64,000 nt of DNA from Spartinivicinus ruber (GCF_011009015.1 NZ_CP048878.1:2269001-2333000); one strand, 5' to 3'. Counted from the first letter of the stretch, positions 37,706 to 47,099 are shown. Notes: generated by a model from the sequence alone, not told the origin. Program-made: numbers and translations.

Positions 37706-38668
37706 ATGACAGTCACCGTTTATCCTTTTTTAGAAGAAGATTCTCAGCAATGGGATGAGTTTTCTGAACAAGCAGATCAATCGACATTTCTACATACCCG
37801 TCGTTTTCTGAACTATCATGGTGGGCGCTTTGTAGATCGCTCACTTCTTATTAAGGAAGATGGGAAGCTTCTCGGACTGTTTCCTGCGGCTGAACACCCT
37901 CAGCAGTGTAAACAAGTCACCAGTCATCCAGGTATAACTTATGGAGGTGTATTGCATTCTGGTGCACTGCGCGGCGAAAAGATTAAGGATGCCATAGTCG
38001 CTATCAGTCGATATTTTAACACGTTAGGCTATGAGTCCTTAATCTATAAAGCAGTGCCTACATTCTATCATAGCCGTCCTGCGCAGGATGACTTATACGC
38101 TATGTTTCGTCTGGGTGCGTTGCGTATAAGGTGCGACCTGAGCAGTGCTATAGATCTTAGCATTAAAGTGCCAGTGAGTTCGAGAAGACGCCGTGGCTTA
38201 AAAAAATCCCGCAACGCTGGGGTAAGTATCGTTTCAGGAGTTGAATACTTACCTGCACTTTGGGAGGTCCTTTCGGAAAATTTGATTCGAAAACACGGTG
38301 TTACCCCCGTTCACTCGCTCAACGAAATTACTCTCTTAATGAAACGTTTTCCTAACAATATCCACTGCTTGTGTGGTGTGCTAAGCAATCAAGTTGTGGC
38401 AGGAATAATCATATTCAGTACGACTGTAGCCGACCATGCGCAGTACATTGCCTCCAGTGAAAAAGGCTATGAGGTATCCGCCCTCGATATGGTCTTTGAT
38501 CATTGTATTATGCAAGCACGTGAGTCAAAGAAACACTGGTTTGACTTTGGCGTCAGTACAGAAGACAACGGTGCGAAACTTAATGAGGGACTCTATAGGT
38601 TTAAAACAGAATTTGGTGCGGGTGGGTTTGTGCACGAATTTTACGAAATTGAACTAAGGAATTTTTAA
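37706..38668 (+). CDS. FemAB/GNAT-like acyl- or aminoacyltransferase
   Basis: The 320-residue protein starts one base after the HAD gene. It has a tandem-GNAT look: STFLHTRRFLNYHGGRF and GLFPAAEHP in the N-terminal half, SSRRRRGLKKSRNAGVSI near 155-172 in the middle, and VVAGIIIFST plus YIASSEKGYEVSALDMVFDH in the C-terminal half, as in FemAB and lipid II bridge transferases. These attach aminoacyl or acyl groups to amino sugars or peptides. It lies just before fdtA-fdtB and could acylate the 3-amino sugar made there; this is inference. Confidence 0.6.
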   Translation: MTVTVYPFLEEDSQQWDEFSEQADQSTFLHTRRFLNYHGGRFVDRSLLIKEDGKLLGLFPAAEHPQQCKQVTSHPGITYGGVLHSGALRGEKIKDAIVAISRYFNTLGYESLIYKAVPTFYHSRPAQDDLYAMFRLGALRIRCDLSSAIDLSIKVPVSSRRRRGLKKSRNAGVSIVSGVEYLPALWEVLSENLIRKHGVTPVHSLNEITLLMKRFPNNIHCLCGVLSNQVVAGIIIFSTTVADHAQYIASSEKGYEVSALDMVFDHCIMQARESKKHWFDFGVSTEDNGAKLNEGLYRFKTEFGAGGFVHEFYEIELRNF

Positions 38669-39084
38669 TGTCTATCCACGGTTCTAAGTTGATTGAGCTG
38701 CCTAAAGTTAATGATGAGCGGGGAAATCTAACATTTATCGAGAGTTTGAGGCATATTCCATTTGATATCCAAAGGGTTTACTACCTGTACGATGTACCTG
38801 GTGGTGCATCAAGAGCTGCACATGGTCACAAGGCATTGCATCAACTGATGGTTGCAATGTCTGGCAGCTTTAATGTGACTTTAGATGATGGCATGGAAAA
38901 GAAGCAGTATCACCTCAACAGGTCTTATCAAGGTCTCTATATCCCACCCATGATATGGAGGGATCTAGACAATTTTTCTTCAGGTGCCGTTTGTATGGTA
39001 TTAGCGTCTGATTTTTTCGATGAAAGTGACTATTTTCGAAATTATGATGAATTTCAGTCTGCAGTATTGAGAATAAAAAAGTGA
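38668..39084 (+). CDS. fdtA: dTDP-4-oxo-6-deoxyhexose 3,4-ketoisomerase (FdtA/QdtA family)
   Basis: The 138-residue cupin of the WxcM/FdtA type shows [28 protein letters not shown] near 14-41, then [12 protein letters not shown] with the catalytic histidines near 49-60. It converts the RmlB product into a 3-keto isomer for transamination. Whether the product has galacto (Fuc3N) or gluco (Qui3N) configuration cannot be told by eye. The gene overlaps fdtB by four bases. Confidence 0.85.
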   Translation: MSIHGSKLIELPKVNDERGNLTFIESLRHIPFDIQRVYYLYDVPGGASRAAHGHKALHQLMVAMSGSFNVTLDDGMEKKQYHLNRSYQGLYIPPMIWRDLDNFSSGAVCMVLASDFFDESDYFRNYDEFQSAVLRIKK

Positions 39085-40187
39085 AGGTAAATTTTCTTGA
39101 TCTAAATTTGTACCACAAAGAAATAGAAGGTGAGCTTTCCGATGCAGTCAGCCGGGTAATGGCGTCTGGTTGGTATATCATGGGATCAGAACTGGAGGCA
39201 TTTGAAGAGGAATTTGCTAACTATTGTGGTGTTGAACATTGTGTAGGTGTTGGCAACGGTTTGGATGCTTTGCGCCTGCTTCTTTTAGCTTATGGAATAG
39301 GTCCCGGTGATGAGGTCATTGTTCCGGCCCATACATTTATCGCTACTTGGTTAGCAGTGTCTCAAGTTGGTGCTATTCCTATCCCAATTGAACCTGATAC
39401 AAAAACATATAATATAGACCCCAAAAAGATTGAAGAGGCTATAACACTGAAGACAAAAGCTATCTTGCCAGTGCATTTGTATGGTCAGCCAGCGGATATG
39501 GATTCAATTAATAACATTGCTAAGAAGCATGGTTTACTAGTGATTGAAGATGCGGCCCAAGCGCAAGGTGCTAAATATAAGGGGACTCGATCATGTTCCC
39601 TAGCGAACGCTGCGGCAACTAGCTTTTACCCAGGAAAAAACCTAGGTGCATGCGGGGATGGTGGTGCAGTATTGACTAACAGTAAAGATGTTGCGGAAAA
39701 AGTTAGAAGTCTGCGTAATTATGGATCATTAATTAAATACCAACATGATGAATTGGGTTTTAATTCTAGGCTAGATGAAATTCAGGCTGCTCTTCTTAGA
39801 GTTAAACTTAAATATCTTGATTTTATGAATGAAAGCCGATTTAAAATTGCGAAGTTCTACTCTGCAAACATTCGATCATCAATTTTAACTTTACCTTTTG
39901 TACCAGAGTTTGCTGACCCAGTATGGCATCTATATGTTGTAAAAGCTAAGTTTAGAAAAAAATTAGAAGTTTACTTGCGTGATGAAGGCATTAGTACAAT
40001 GATTCATTACCCTACACCACCAAGTTATCAGGGTTGTTATTTAACACAATCCTATGACCCGCAGCCACTTTCAGAGCAGTTATCTGAGCAAGTTCTTAGC
40101 TTACCTCTATATCCGAATATGCCTGAGGCAGCTGTACACTATGTTGTTGATATTCTGAATCAAGCAAATAAATTTATAGAGAGCTGA
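39081..40187 (+). CDS. fdtB: dTDP-3-amino-3,6-dideoxyhexose transaminase (DegT family)
   Basis: The 368-residue PLP enzyme starts at GTG inside the fdtA stop region. Signatures are [14 protein letters not shown] near 56, EDAAQAQGA near 157 and the PLP lysine in [15 protein letters not shown] near 186. It aminates the FdtA product at C3. Together with rmlA, rmlB and fdtA it gives dTDP-Fuc3N or dTDP-Qui3N. The hexapeptide-repeat acetyltransferase FdtC that normally follows is missing from the window. Confidence 0.88.
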   Translation: MKVNFLDLNLYHKEIEGELSDAVSRVMASGWYIMGSELEAFEEEFANYCGVEHCVGVGNGLDALRLLLLAYGIGPGDEVIVPAHTFIATWLAVSQVGAIPIPIEPDTKTYNIDPKKIEEAITLKTKAILPVHLYGQPADMDSINNIAKKHGLLVIEDAAQAQGAKYKGTRSCSLANAAATSFYPGKNLGACGDGGAVLTNSKDVAEKVRSLRNYGSLIKYQHDELGFNSRLDEIQAALLRVKLKYLDFMNESRFKIAKFYSANIRSSILTLPFVPEFADPVWHLYVVKAKFRKKLEVYLRDEGISTMIHYPTPPSYQGCYLTQSYDPQPLSEQLSEQVLSLPLYPNMPEAAVHYVVDILNQANKFIES

Positions 40188-40188
40188 A

Positions 40189-42162
40189 ATGGTAATTCTG
40201 GGGCTTAATCTGGGACATGATGCATCAGCAACCATAATAAAAGATGGTGCGATAAGTGGCCATGCTTTGCGCGAAAGGAACTCAAGGGTGCGTCATCACT
40301 TAGGTATTGATCGCTTAACAATAGAAGCTACACTTAAACAGGCCAAGATTACGGCAGGTGATGTAGAAGCGATTGCAATAGCTTCTACTCAACAAATTCC
40401 CTGCTTAGTAAATGATCCTGACTACCTAAATTTCAAAGAAAGAGCTTTTTCTAATCAGCCAAGCAGCTGTCGTTTGATTGATAATCCCTATTGGTCTGAT
40501 GCGACAGATAAACTCATTGTCGAAAGGTGGAATAAGAATGATGACCCTCCGGCTCAAGCGGTAAGCTTTCTTGAGCAGCTAGAGACCAACCGAAGAATAC
40601 CAATGGCAACGCATATTAATTGGGAGATTCTCAGTATATTATCCCCCCTTTATGGACCTCCTGAGTGGTTGAACCCATATCTATTGACTGACACAAAGAG
40701 CCAAATTAATTATTTTCTTAGTGAAAATATGCCGCAGGCTTTTAGCTTTCCTCTAGATGTAGAGCTTGCAGGAAAAAGAAAACCAGGGTGGTATGTTAAT
40801 CACCATATGGCGCATGCAGCATCCTCTTTTTATAGCAGTCCATATCAAAGCTCAATGATATTTACCCATGATGGTGGCGTAGGTGTGGATTCAGGTTTCG
40901 TATTTAAAGGAGAAGCGGATAAGATAACCGGCATAGCCCCTCATTGGCTTGAGTGTGGCCAATTCTACGATTATTGTGCTAGCCGACTAGGCCTTGGAGA
41001 AATTGGAGGGGCTGGTAAGTTGATGGGGTTGGCGCCTTATGGTAAAGGTGCTCTTAACAGTTTAATACAGAGTGGGACGCGGCTTGATTGGGAGCAATGG
41101 GCAAAGGTTGATCTTCAACATTTTTCTGGTCCACTTTACGAGAAGATTTTTTCCTTCATGATTGACGCTGCGCAGCAGCAAAAACTAAACACTAATAATA
41201 TTGGTAATCCACAGTTTGTGTTATCAGGGGCTGCCCCCGAAATTGCGAGTGCAGTACAGCATATGATCGAGAGGTCTTTAACTCTGTCGATTAGCCAGGC
41301 GGCTGAAGCATTCTGTGATAATCAATTGAATGAGCATGCTCAACATCTCTGTTTGTCTGGTGGAGTCGCTCTAAATTGCCCTGCGAATAGTAACTTGTTT
41401 AATTCTGGAAATTTTTCTTCAATTCATATTGAGCCGCACTGTGAAGATGGTGGACTATCCATTGGTGCGGCGCAATATGTTCAATATAATATTTATGACG
41501 CTAAGCGAAAAGTATATCCAAAGTTGACGAGTTGTTACGCAATGATGGGACCCTGTTTGGAGAATAATCATCAGGACGTATTTGCTGACTTTGAAGGGCA
41601 AATTACATGGGACAATTATGATAACTGGACCGAACGGGCTGCTGATGAATTGGCTCAAAACAATATTATTGCCATATGTTTCTCAACTTACGAAACAGGG
41701 CCACGTGCTTTAGGGCACAGATCAATTCTTGCGAATCCTCAATTTAAGAATAACTGGTCTAGGGTTAATAAAATTAAGACACGAGAGGAGTGGAGACCCT
41801 TTGCACCAGTCGTTTTGCAAGATGATATTGATAACTGGTTTTCAGACGGGCCTGGTTGCTCGCCGTTTATGTTATTTACCCACAAAGCTTGTTCTAGAGA
41901 AGTTGCAGAAAAAATACCGGCAGTAATACACGTCGATGGAACCAGTCGGGTCCAAACTGTAGTTAAAGAAGATGGTCCAATATTTGAAATTTTAAATAAA
42001 ATTAAAGAAAAAGGCATTCCTCCAGTATTACTGAATACAAGTTTTAATGGCCCAGGTGAACCAATAGTTAATGATTCTAGGAATGCAATCAATATGCTTT
42101 TGAATACAGAAATAAATGTTTTATTTCTTGATGGGTTTATGGTGAAAAAATTAACTAATTAG
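40189..42162 (+). CDS. NodU/CmcH-family carbamoyltransferase
   Basis: The 657-residue protein has the full two-domain layout: an N-terminal ASKHA-type domain (LGLNLGHDASA at 4-14, NHHMAHAASSFYSSPY near 203, THDGGVGVDSG near 225, LMGLAPYG near 281) and a C-terminal YrdC-like part (LSGGVALNCPANSN near 390, GPRALGHRSILANP near 503, REEWRPFAPVVL near 528). Such enzymes transfer carbamoyl from carbamoyl phosphate to sugar hydroxyls, as in Nod factors. It probably decorates the unit A polymer, and it starts one base after fdtB. Confidence 0.87.
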   Translation: MVILGLNLGHDASATIIKDGAISGHALRERNSRVRHHLGIDRLTIEATLKQAKITAGDVEAIAIASTQQIPCLVNDPDYLNFKERAFSNQPSSCRLIDNPYWSDATDKLIVERWNKNDDPPAQAVSFLEQLETNRRIPMATHINWEILSILSPLYGPPEWLNPYLLTDTKSQINYFLSENMPQAFSFPLDVELAGKRKPGWYVNHHMAHAASSFYSSPYQSSMIFTHDGGVGVDSGFVFKGEADKITGIAPHWLECGQFYDYCASRLGLGEIGGAGKLMGLAPYGKGALNSLIQSGTRLDWEQWAKVDLQHFSGPLYEKIFSFMIDAAQQQKLNTNNIGNPQFVLSGAAPEIASAVQHMIERSLTLSISQAAEAFCDNQLNEHAQHLCLSGGVALNCPANSNLFNSGNFSSIHIEPHCEDGGLSIGAAQYVQYNIYDAKRKVYPKLTSCYAMMGPCLENNHQDVFADFEGQITWDNYDNWTERAADELAQNNIIAICFSTYETGPRALGHRSILANPQFKNNWSRVNKIKTREEWRPFAPVVLQDDIDNWFSDGPGCSPFMLFTHKACSREVAEKIPAVIHVDGTSRVQTVVKEDGPIFEILNKIKEKGIPPVLLNTSFNGPGEPIVNDSRNAINMLLNTEINVLFLDGFMVKKLTN

Positions 42163-42171
42163 CTCTAAAAG

Positions 42172-43599
42172 ATGAAATACCCAGTGGTTGATATTGATAT
42201 AGATAAAATTGGGTTAAATTCTAGCTTAAAAAAAATTCAGAATCTGACAAACCGTCTATTTTGCACTCCGACAAATGTTGGAAAAACTTTTGGTTCAGCT
42301 TATTTGGACAATCTGTGCCAAGATATTGGTCGAATAACGCTGCAAACTATTGGAGAGAATACTGCTCTCGAACAGAAAAATCGGCAAAATATAGCGGTTT
42401 ATATTGCTAGTAAATTACAGTCATCTGGTGGTCATACTGCAGTTTTACGCGATACTATCAGACTTTCGTCAGAAAAAAAATCAATTATATTGGTAACTAA
42501 CACATGCGGTTCAACAAAGAGAAAATCCGTATTTAATAGATTCAATGATATCCAAAATCTATATATAGAATATGCCCCGTCAGGAAATCACCTAAAAAAA
42601 CTGAAATGGTTGCAGATCCGGTTGCTTGAATTATGCCCAAGGAATGTTTGGTTATTCAATCATAGCCAGGATAGTGTGGCGGTTGCTTCAGTCCAGCCAA
42701 ACCAAGGGTATAATTTAAAATTTTATCATCATGCAGATGATAGGTTGAGTTTAGGAGTGTGTTTAGCATATGCACAACATTATGATTCTAACCCTAATAA
42801 TTTCTATTGTTGCCGTGATGTGCTAGGAATTGAAAATAATCAATATCTTCCGCTTACCGCAAGTGATTATGGTGTTCATCAAGCGGCTTCTGAAATTTCA
42901 AAAGCCCGTGGTTTGGTTACTTGCACAGCAGCAAGTCATAATAAAATTGAAGTTGACTACTTTATTCGTTATGAAGATATTATTCCTGACATATTAAAAG
43001 TTACAGGTGGTCAACATATTCATATTGGCCATTTAACTCCTATGGCCAGAAACCGTATAAATAAGAATTTAGCCAGATTAGGTTTCCCTGTAGGACGTTT
43101 TATATATATACCTTTTGTTTCTAGTGTCTGGGATGCGCTTAAAAGGAATAATGTTAATCTATATATATCTTCTTTTCCCTATGGGGCTGGTCGAACTTCT
43201 GTTGAGGTAATGGGGGCGGGAGTTCCTCTAGTAGTTCACAGACACCATTCGGATCGCATGATTGGTGGAGTTGATCTAGTTTATAAAGGTGCGTTGATTT
43301 GGCGTTACCCTGATGAGTTGTTTTATTTCTTGAACAATGTAAATAGTGATCTGTTGAAAGAGCACAGTCGCCGTGCTCGAGAGTGGTATGATAAATACCA
43401 TGCGACAAATATAGCTCAGAAAGTGTTGGAACAGTCACCTGATAGGCCTCAATGCCCTAAACTATCCTCTAACTTTACACCTGATTTTTTGCTACAAAGC
43501 TTATCCAATGATTGTGAGTTTAGTTTTCTTCCCTTGATAAAAGCAATGGCTTGGCGAAACTACAGACGCTGGAAATCGTACATTGGTCTTTATTTTTGA
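42172..43599 (+). CDS. Probable GT-B glycosyltransferase, family unclear
   Basis: The 475-residue soluble protein has in its second half GGQHIHIGHLTPMAR near 282, SSFPYGAGRTSVEVMGAGVPLVVHRHHSDRM near 332-362 and later YKGALIWRYPDELFYFLN. This glycine-rich, E-x-M-x-x-G-x-P-L segment is a nucleotide-sugar-binding feature of GT-B enzymes. The first half shows nothing I recognise. Position after the carbamoyltransferase and before a GT2 gene supports a transferase role. The donor sugar is unknown. Confidence 0.6.
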   Translation: MKYPVVDIDIDKIGLNSSLKKIQNLTNRLFCTPTNVGKTFGSAYLDNLCQDIGRITLQTIGENTALEQKNRQNIAVYIASKLQSSGGHTAVLRDTIRLSSEKKSIILVTNTCGSTKRKSVFNRFNDIQNLYIEYAPSGNHLKKLKWLQIRLLELCPRNVWLFNHSQDSVAVASVQPNQGYNLKFYHHADDRLSLGVCLAYAQHYDSNPNNFYCCRDVLGIENNQYLPLTASDYGVHQAASEISKARGLVTCTAASHNKIEVDYFIRYEDIIPDILKVTGGQHIHIGHLTPMARNRINKNLARLGFPVGRFIYIPFVSSVWDALKRNNVNLYISSFPYGAGRTSVEVMGAGVPLVVHRHHSDRMIGGVDLVYKGALIWRYPDELFYFLNNVNSDLLKEHSRRAREWYDKYHATNIAQKVLEQSPDRPQCPKLSSNFTPDFLLQSLSNDCEFSFLPLIKAMAWRNYRRWKSYIGLYF

Positions 43600-43666
43600 C
43601 TTAAAGCTCCTTTCAAGAGTTTCTAGATTTCATATTGGTTGAAGTCAGATTTGAGTATCGTAAAAA

Positions 43667-44566
43667 ATGAATGCAAACTTATCCATTGTGATTGTAAACT
43701 ACAATTCTGGTGAGCTTCTCTCAACGGCTATTTCAATATGCATATCTCAAGCTGCTGAGGTTATTGTAGTTGATAATGCATCATCAGATGGGAGTATAGC
43801 GCTCTGTTCTGTTTACGTTAATCAATATTCGTCATTAAAAATTATTTATAACGATGTCAATTTAGGTTTTGCAGCTGCTTGCAATATTGGTTATCGTGCC
43901 GCTACGAACTCGGCCATATTATTTCTTAATCCTGATTGCCGGCTCACTCAAAATTCAGTTGATGACTTGACTAGCACCTTATATTCAGAAAATGGATGCG
44001 GCATGGTAGGCGGCTTGCTGGTAAACCCTGATGGCTCAGAACAGGGCGGCGGTCGGCGTGCAATCCCTACTCTTTGGCGCTCTTTTGTTCGTGCCTTTGG
44101 GCTGCATCGTTTAGCTAATCGATGGCCACGACTTTTCTATGACTTTTACTTACATAAACAACCCTTGCCAGACACCGCTATTGAAGTAGAAGCTATTTCA
44201 GGGGCTTGCATGATGGTTAAAAGAGAAGCTGTAGAGGAAGTGGGGCTTTGGGACGAAGACTATTTCCTACATTGTGAAGATTTAGACTGGTGCATGCGTT
44301 TTAGAGACAAAGGATGGAAAATACTTTTTGTCCCTACTGCAAAAGTAGTTCATCAACAAGGGGCGTGCAGTCAAAGCCGTCCTTTCTTTGTCGAATGGCA
44401 TAAACATAAGGGAATGATTCACTTTTATCGTAAGTTTTTTCGTAACCAGTATCCGTTGGGCCTAATGGGTTTGGTAATTACTGGAGTCTGGATCAGGTTT
44501 AGTTTGGTTTGCATTCAACGCTCTGTGAAACTACTAGGTGACATACTCAGTCGTCGGTATGAATAG
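43667..44566 (+). CDS. GT2 glycosyltransferase, rhamnosyltransferase-like
   Basis: The 299-residue GT2 enzyme has LSIVIVNYNSGELL at 5-18, VVDNASSDGS near 35, LFLNPDC (DXD-type site) near 86, SGACMMVKREAVEEVG near 180 and DLDWCMRFRDKGW near 205. This matches WbbL-type transferases that often use dTDP-L-rhamnose, which this unit makes. It has a hydrophobic C-terminal segment near 262-285 that may touch the membrane. It overlaps the next gene by 8 bases. Confidence 0.8.
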   Translation: MNANLSIVIVNYNSGELLSTAISICISQAAEVIVVDNASSDGSIALCSVYVNQYSSLKIIYNDVNLGFAAACNIGYRAATNSAILFLNPDCRLTQNSVDDLTSTLYSENGCGMVGGLLVNPDGSEQGGGRRAIPTLWRSFVRAFGLHRLANRWPRLFYDFYLHKQPLPDTAIEVEAISGACMMVKREAVEEVGLWDEDYFLHCEDLDWCMRFRDKGWKILFVPTAKVVHQQGACSQSRPFFVEWHKHKGMIHFYRKFFRNQYPLGLMGLVITGVWIRFSLVCIQRSVKLLGDILSRRYE

Positions 44567-45428
44567 TCAACGCATCGGTTTAATTGGCGCAACCAGTCTT
44601 GTAGGACAATTACTTTTGCCTCGATTGGTTGATGAGGGCTATAACATTGTGGCCTACACACGTAAATCCATACATGTTCAGCCTGGCAGTAGCATTCAGT
44701 GGCGCTCCTTTGAGTCATCGCCATCACATATAGCCGAGAACATTCAATACTGGATTTGTGTTGCTCCTATCTGGGTATTGCCAGCGCATTTTGAACTTCT
44801 TGAGTCACAGGGTGTTCACCGTATCATTGTACTTTCCTCTACTAGCCGGTTTGGAAAGCTTATATCTAAAGATGTTGCAGAGCGAACGCTGGCCCAGCGA
44901 TTAGCTGAAGCTGAGGCTAAGTTACAACGCTGGTCAGATGAGAGAAAGATTGAGTTGGTTATCCTTCGTCCAACGCTTATTTACGGCCGTGGTTTGGATA
45001 CAAATGTTTCTGAAATCTCTCGATTTATTCTTCGTTTTGGTTTCTTCCCTTTATTAGGGCAGGCGCAAGGTTTGCGTCAGCCGATACATGCGGATGATGT
45101 AGCACAGGCATGCGTTGCTGCGTTACTACATAATGATGTTTCCGGCCGGGCTTTCAATCTTTCAGGTGGAGAAACCTTACCCTACAAAGAAATGGTAGAG
45201 CGTATCTTCAAGGCGAAGGGTAAAAAGCCAAGGCTATTTCCTGTTCCGCTGTGGGTGTTTGGACTTGCTGTAGCTGTCCTGAAATTGATCCCTCGTTACA
45301 AACACTGGTCATCGGCCATGGCGCAACGCATGAATCAAGATCTTGTTTTCGATCATTCTGAGGCCACAGGTGCATTCGGCTTTAGGCCCCGTGGTTTTTT
45401 ATTAAAACTAGAGGATCTTCCAAAATAA
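44559..45428 (+). CDS. NAD(P)-binding epimerase/dehydratase-like protein lacking YxxxK
   Basis: The 289-residue extended SDR has the cofactor segment IGLIGATSLVGQLL near 7-20. At the catalytic site it has LSSTSRFGKLISKD near 96-109 in place of the usual YxxxK, so activity may be altered. RPTLIYGRGLD near 139 and HADDVAQACVAAL near 178 are normal substrate-side motifs. I chose ATG 44559 (MNSQRIGL); an upstream GTG would add seven residues. It is the last forward gene of unit A. Confidence 0.68.
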   Translation: MNSQRIGLIGATSLVGQLLLPRLVDEGYNIVAYTRKSIHVQPGSSIQWRSFESSPSHIAENIQYWICVAPIWVLPAHFELLESQGVHRIIVLSSTSRFGKLISKDVAERTLAQRLAEAEAKLQRWSDERKIELVILRPTLIYGRGLDTNVSEISRFILRFGFFPLLGQAQGLRQPIHADDVAQACVAALLHNDVSGRAFNLSGGETLPYKEMVERIFKAKGKKPRLFPVPLWVFGLAVAVLKLIPRYKHWSSAMAQRMNQDLVFDHSEATGAFGFRPRGFLLKLEDLPK

Positions 45429-45709
45429 CATACACAACTATAAGTTTAGCAACTAAAATCTTTTCCAGCTCAATTCTCTAATTCCCCTTCCATTCATATT
45501 CACTTAGATGGTCGTTTATCCTTGTTTGCTAGGTTGTATTGCTGCAACTTAATATAAATGCTTTTCTTTAGGATAGATCTTTAAGCCGAAATCATTGTTT
45601 CCCTACTGTTGTATAACCTATTTTTTCATTTGACCAGTGCTATTTTGTTTAATATGCAACAGATTAGCTACATCTAAAAGTTTACTTCAAAATTATTGCT
45701 CATTATGGC

Positions 45710-46264
45710 TTATGATATTTTAACTTTATCCCCCTGGCCATGCCCAACAATAGTTTTAAGAACTAATGTAAAATACATACACAGGTTGAGTTGTTTGACC
45801 ATAAGTGCATCAACCCTAGCCAATTTTTTAGGTGTAGACATATCTATGTTATTGACTTGTGCCAGGCCTGTAATACCAGGCCTGTAGTTGTACACTCCTC
45901 GTTTATCCCTTTCCTCAATAAGCACTTGCTGATTTGGCAAGCAAGGTCTAGCCCCTACCAAACTCATTTGTCCCAGTAAAACATTAATTAACTGGGGCAG
46001 TTCATCTAGCTTCGTTTTCCTTAAGAAGGCTCCAAGCCGAGTAACTGCACTTACATTAACCAAATGTGTTCCAACAGAAGCAGTTTGAGGGTGCATTGTT
46101 CGAAATTTGATTAATTTGAATGTGCAGCTATTTTTACCTATACGGCGTTGTACAAATATTGGCTTGCCAGTATCAAAGCAACCGATAACGGTTACGATGA
46201 GTAGTAATGGCCAAAGCAATAGTAAGCCAATCAATGCTACAAGAAAGTCAACTGCTCTAATCAT
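45710..46264 (-). CDS. Initiating polyprenyl-phosphate sugar-1-phosphate transferase (PglC-type)
   Basis: The 184-residue short-form bacterial sugar transferase has a single re-entrant membrane helix (about 3-27, VALIGLLLLWPLLLI), then RRIGKNSCTFKLIKFRTM near 40-57, RKTKLDELPQLINVLLGQMSLVGARP near 82-107 and YRPGITGLAQVN near 125. These carry the conserved Asp-Glu pair. It moves a sugar-1-phosphate from UDP-sugar to undecaprenyl phosphate, the first step of repeat-unit assembly. It stands alone on the reverse strand between the two units, and no good ribosome site is visible. Confidence 0.88.
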   Translation of the reverse strand: MIRAVDFLVALIGLLLLWPLLLIVTVIGCFDTGKPIFVQRRIGKNSCTFKLIKFRTMHPQTASVGTHLVNVSAVTRLGAFLRKTKLDELPQLINVLLGQMSLVGARPCLPNQQVLIEERDKRGVYNYRPGITGLAQVNNIDMSTPKKLARVDALMVKQLNLCMYFTLVLKTIVGHGQGDKVKIS

Positions 46265-47099
46265 AGAAGTGTTTGTTTCTTAGTCAAAATCTACTGTGTG
46301 ACAGACATTCATAATGTATATATAGTCGGGCCTAGTGTACTAGATTGGCTAAGAGAAAACGATGCTTTAAAAACAATAGTTTACCAGTAAAGTAGTTTCG
46401 CTTTAGCCATTCCCATCCTACCTCGCTTTATATCTCCGCTTTTCTTTCTGAAGTGGCAAGAACCTCTATACTCCACTTAGTTTCCATTCACCTAAAGTGT
46501 TCCCTTCTTCAGCCTACAAGCAAACCAAAATCATATGGTGTACAAAAAATAGCCGTTATTAACTTGATGAATCGAGAATCAGTTTTTAGAACTTAAATAG
46601 AGACTGGAATTTAAACTATTGGCAACCTGTTTCTGATGTATAGAATCTATTAATAGTGAATACTTTTATTATATAATCATGCCTCTGTAACTCTAGGTCA
46701 GAACAGCAGCCTGATAAGTAATCGGAGTAGAAGTATGCAGTGCCAACTAGATCTATCTGCCAAGCACGTTTCAGTGCTTCTTAAAGTCTTTATTTCGCCA
46801 ATTACTTCTGATACCTCAAGACAAGGTTTATTGTTGACCAGTCATAGCTTGTTTAATAACCATCCTAAATAGGTGGATATAGATAGCTGTTGGCATATTG
46901 TATTGTTAACGAGCTGTATTTTGATAGTTTTTTATAACACACAAGCTGACATTAACATAGCGTTTATCAGGGTTTTGTTCAATTTTTTAAAAACCTTGAT
47001 TGTAAAGTTCTCAGGAAATTAACTGTAAATCCTGGAGCGGTAGCGTGAGTTTAAACAATAACAATTTTTACTATAAAATTTTTGTAACCACTATTACAA
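46265..47099. other. 835-bp gap holding the unit B control region
   Basis: This AT-rich stretch should carry the promoter of the reverse-strand sugar transferase at its left end and the JUMPstart-like sequence of unit B at its right end (47022-47047). A 45-codon frame at 46735-46872 has a GGAG upstream, but its sequence is not protein-like enough for me to call it a gene. Confidence 0.65.
47022..47047 (+). promoter_or_regulatory. ops/JUMPstart element of unit B
   Basis: AGCGGTAGCGTG at 47036-47047 differs from the ops consensus only in its first base. The 14 bases before it (CTGTAAATCCTGG-like) match the end of the JUMPstart consensus well. Over 21 bases it agrees with the unit A element (25248-25268) at 20 positions. 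It lies 52 bases before the first gene of unit B and predicts separate RfaH control. Confidence 0.82.

Noticed and set aside
45696-45887. Forward frame opposite the sugar transferase gene
   Set aside because: It is antisense to a well-conserved transferase C-terminus and shows no protein features.
46735-46872. 45-codon open frame with GGAG upstream in the 835-bp gap
   Set aside because: The translation has no recognisable domain and the region is otherwise AT-rich non-coding; one short frame with a chance ribosome site is not enough.
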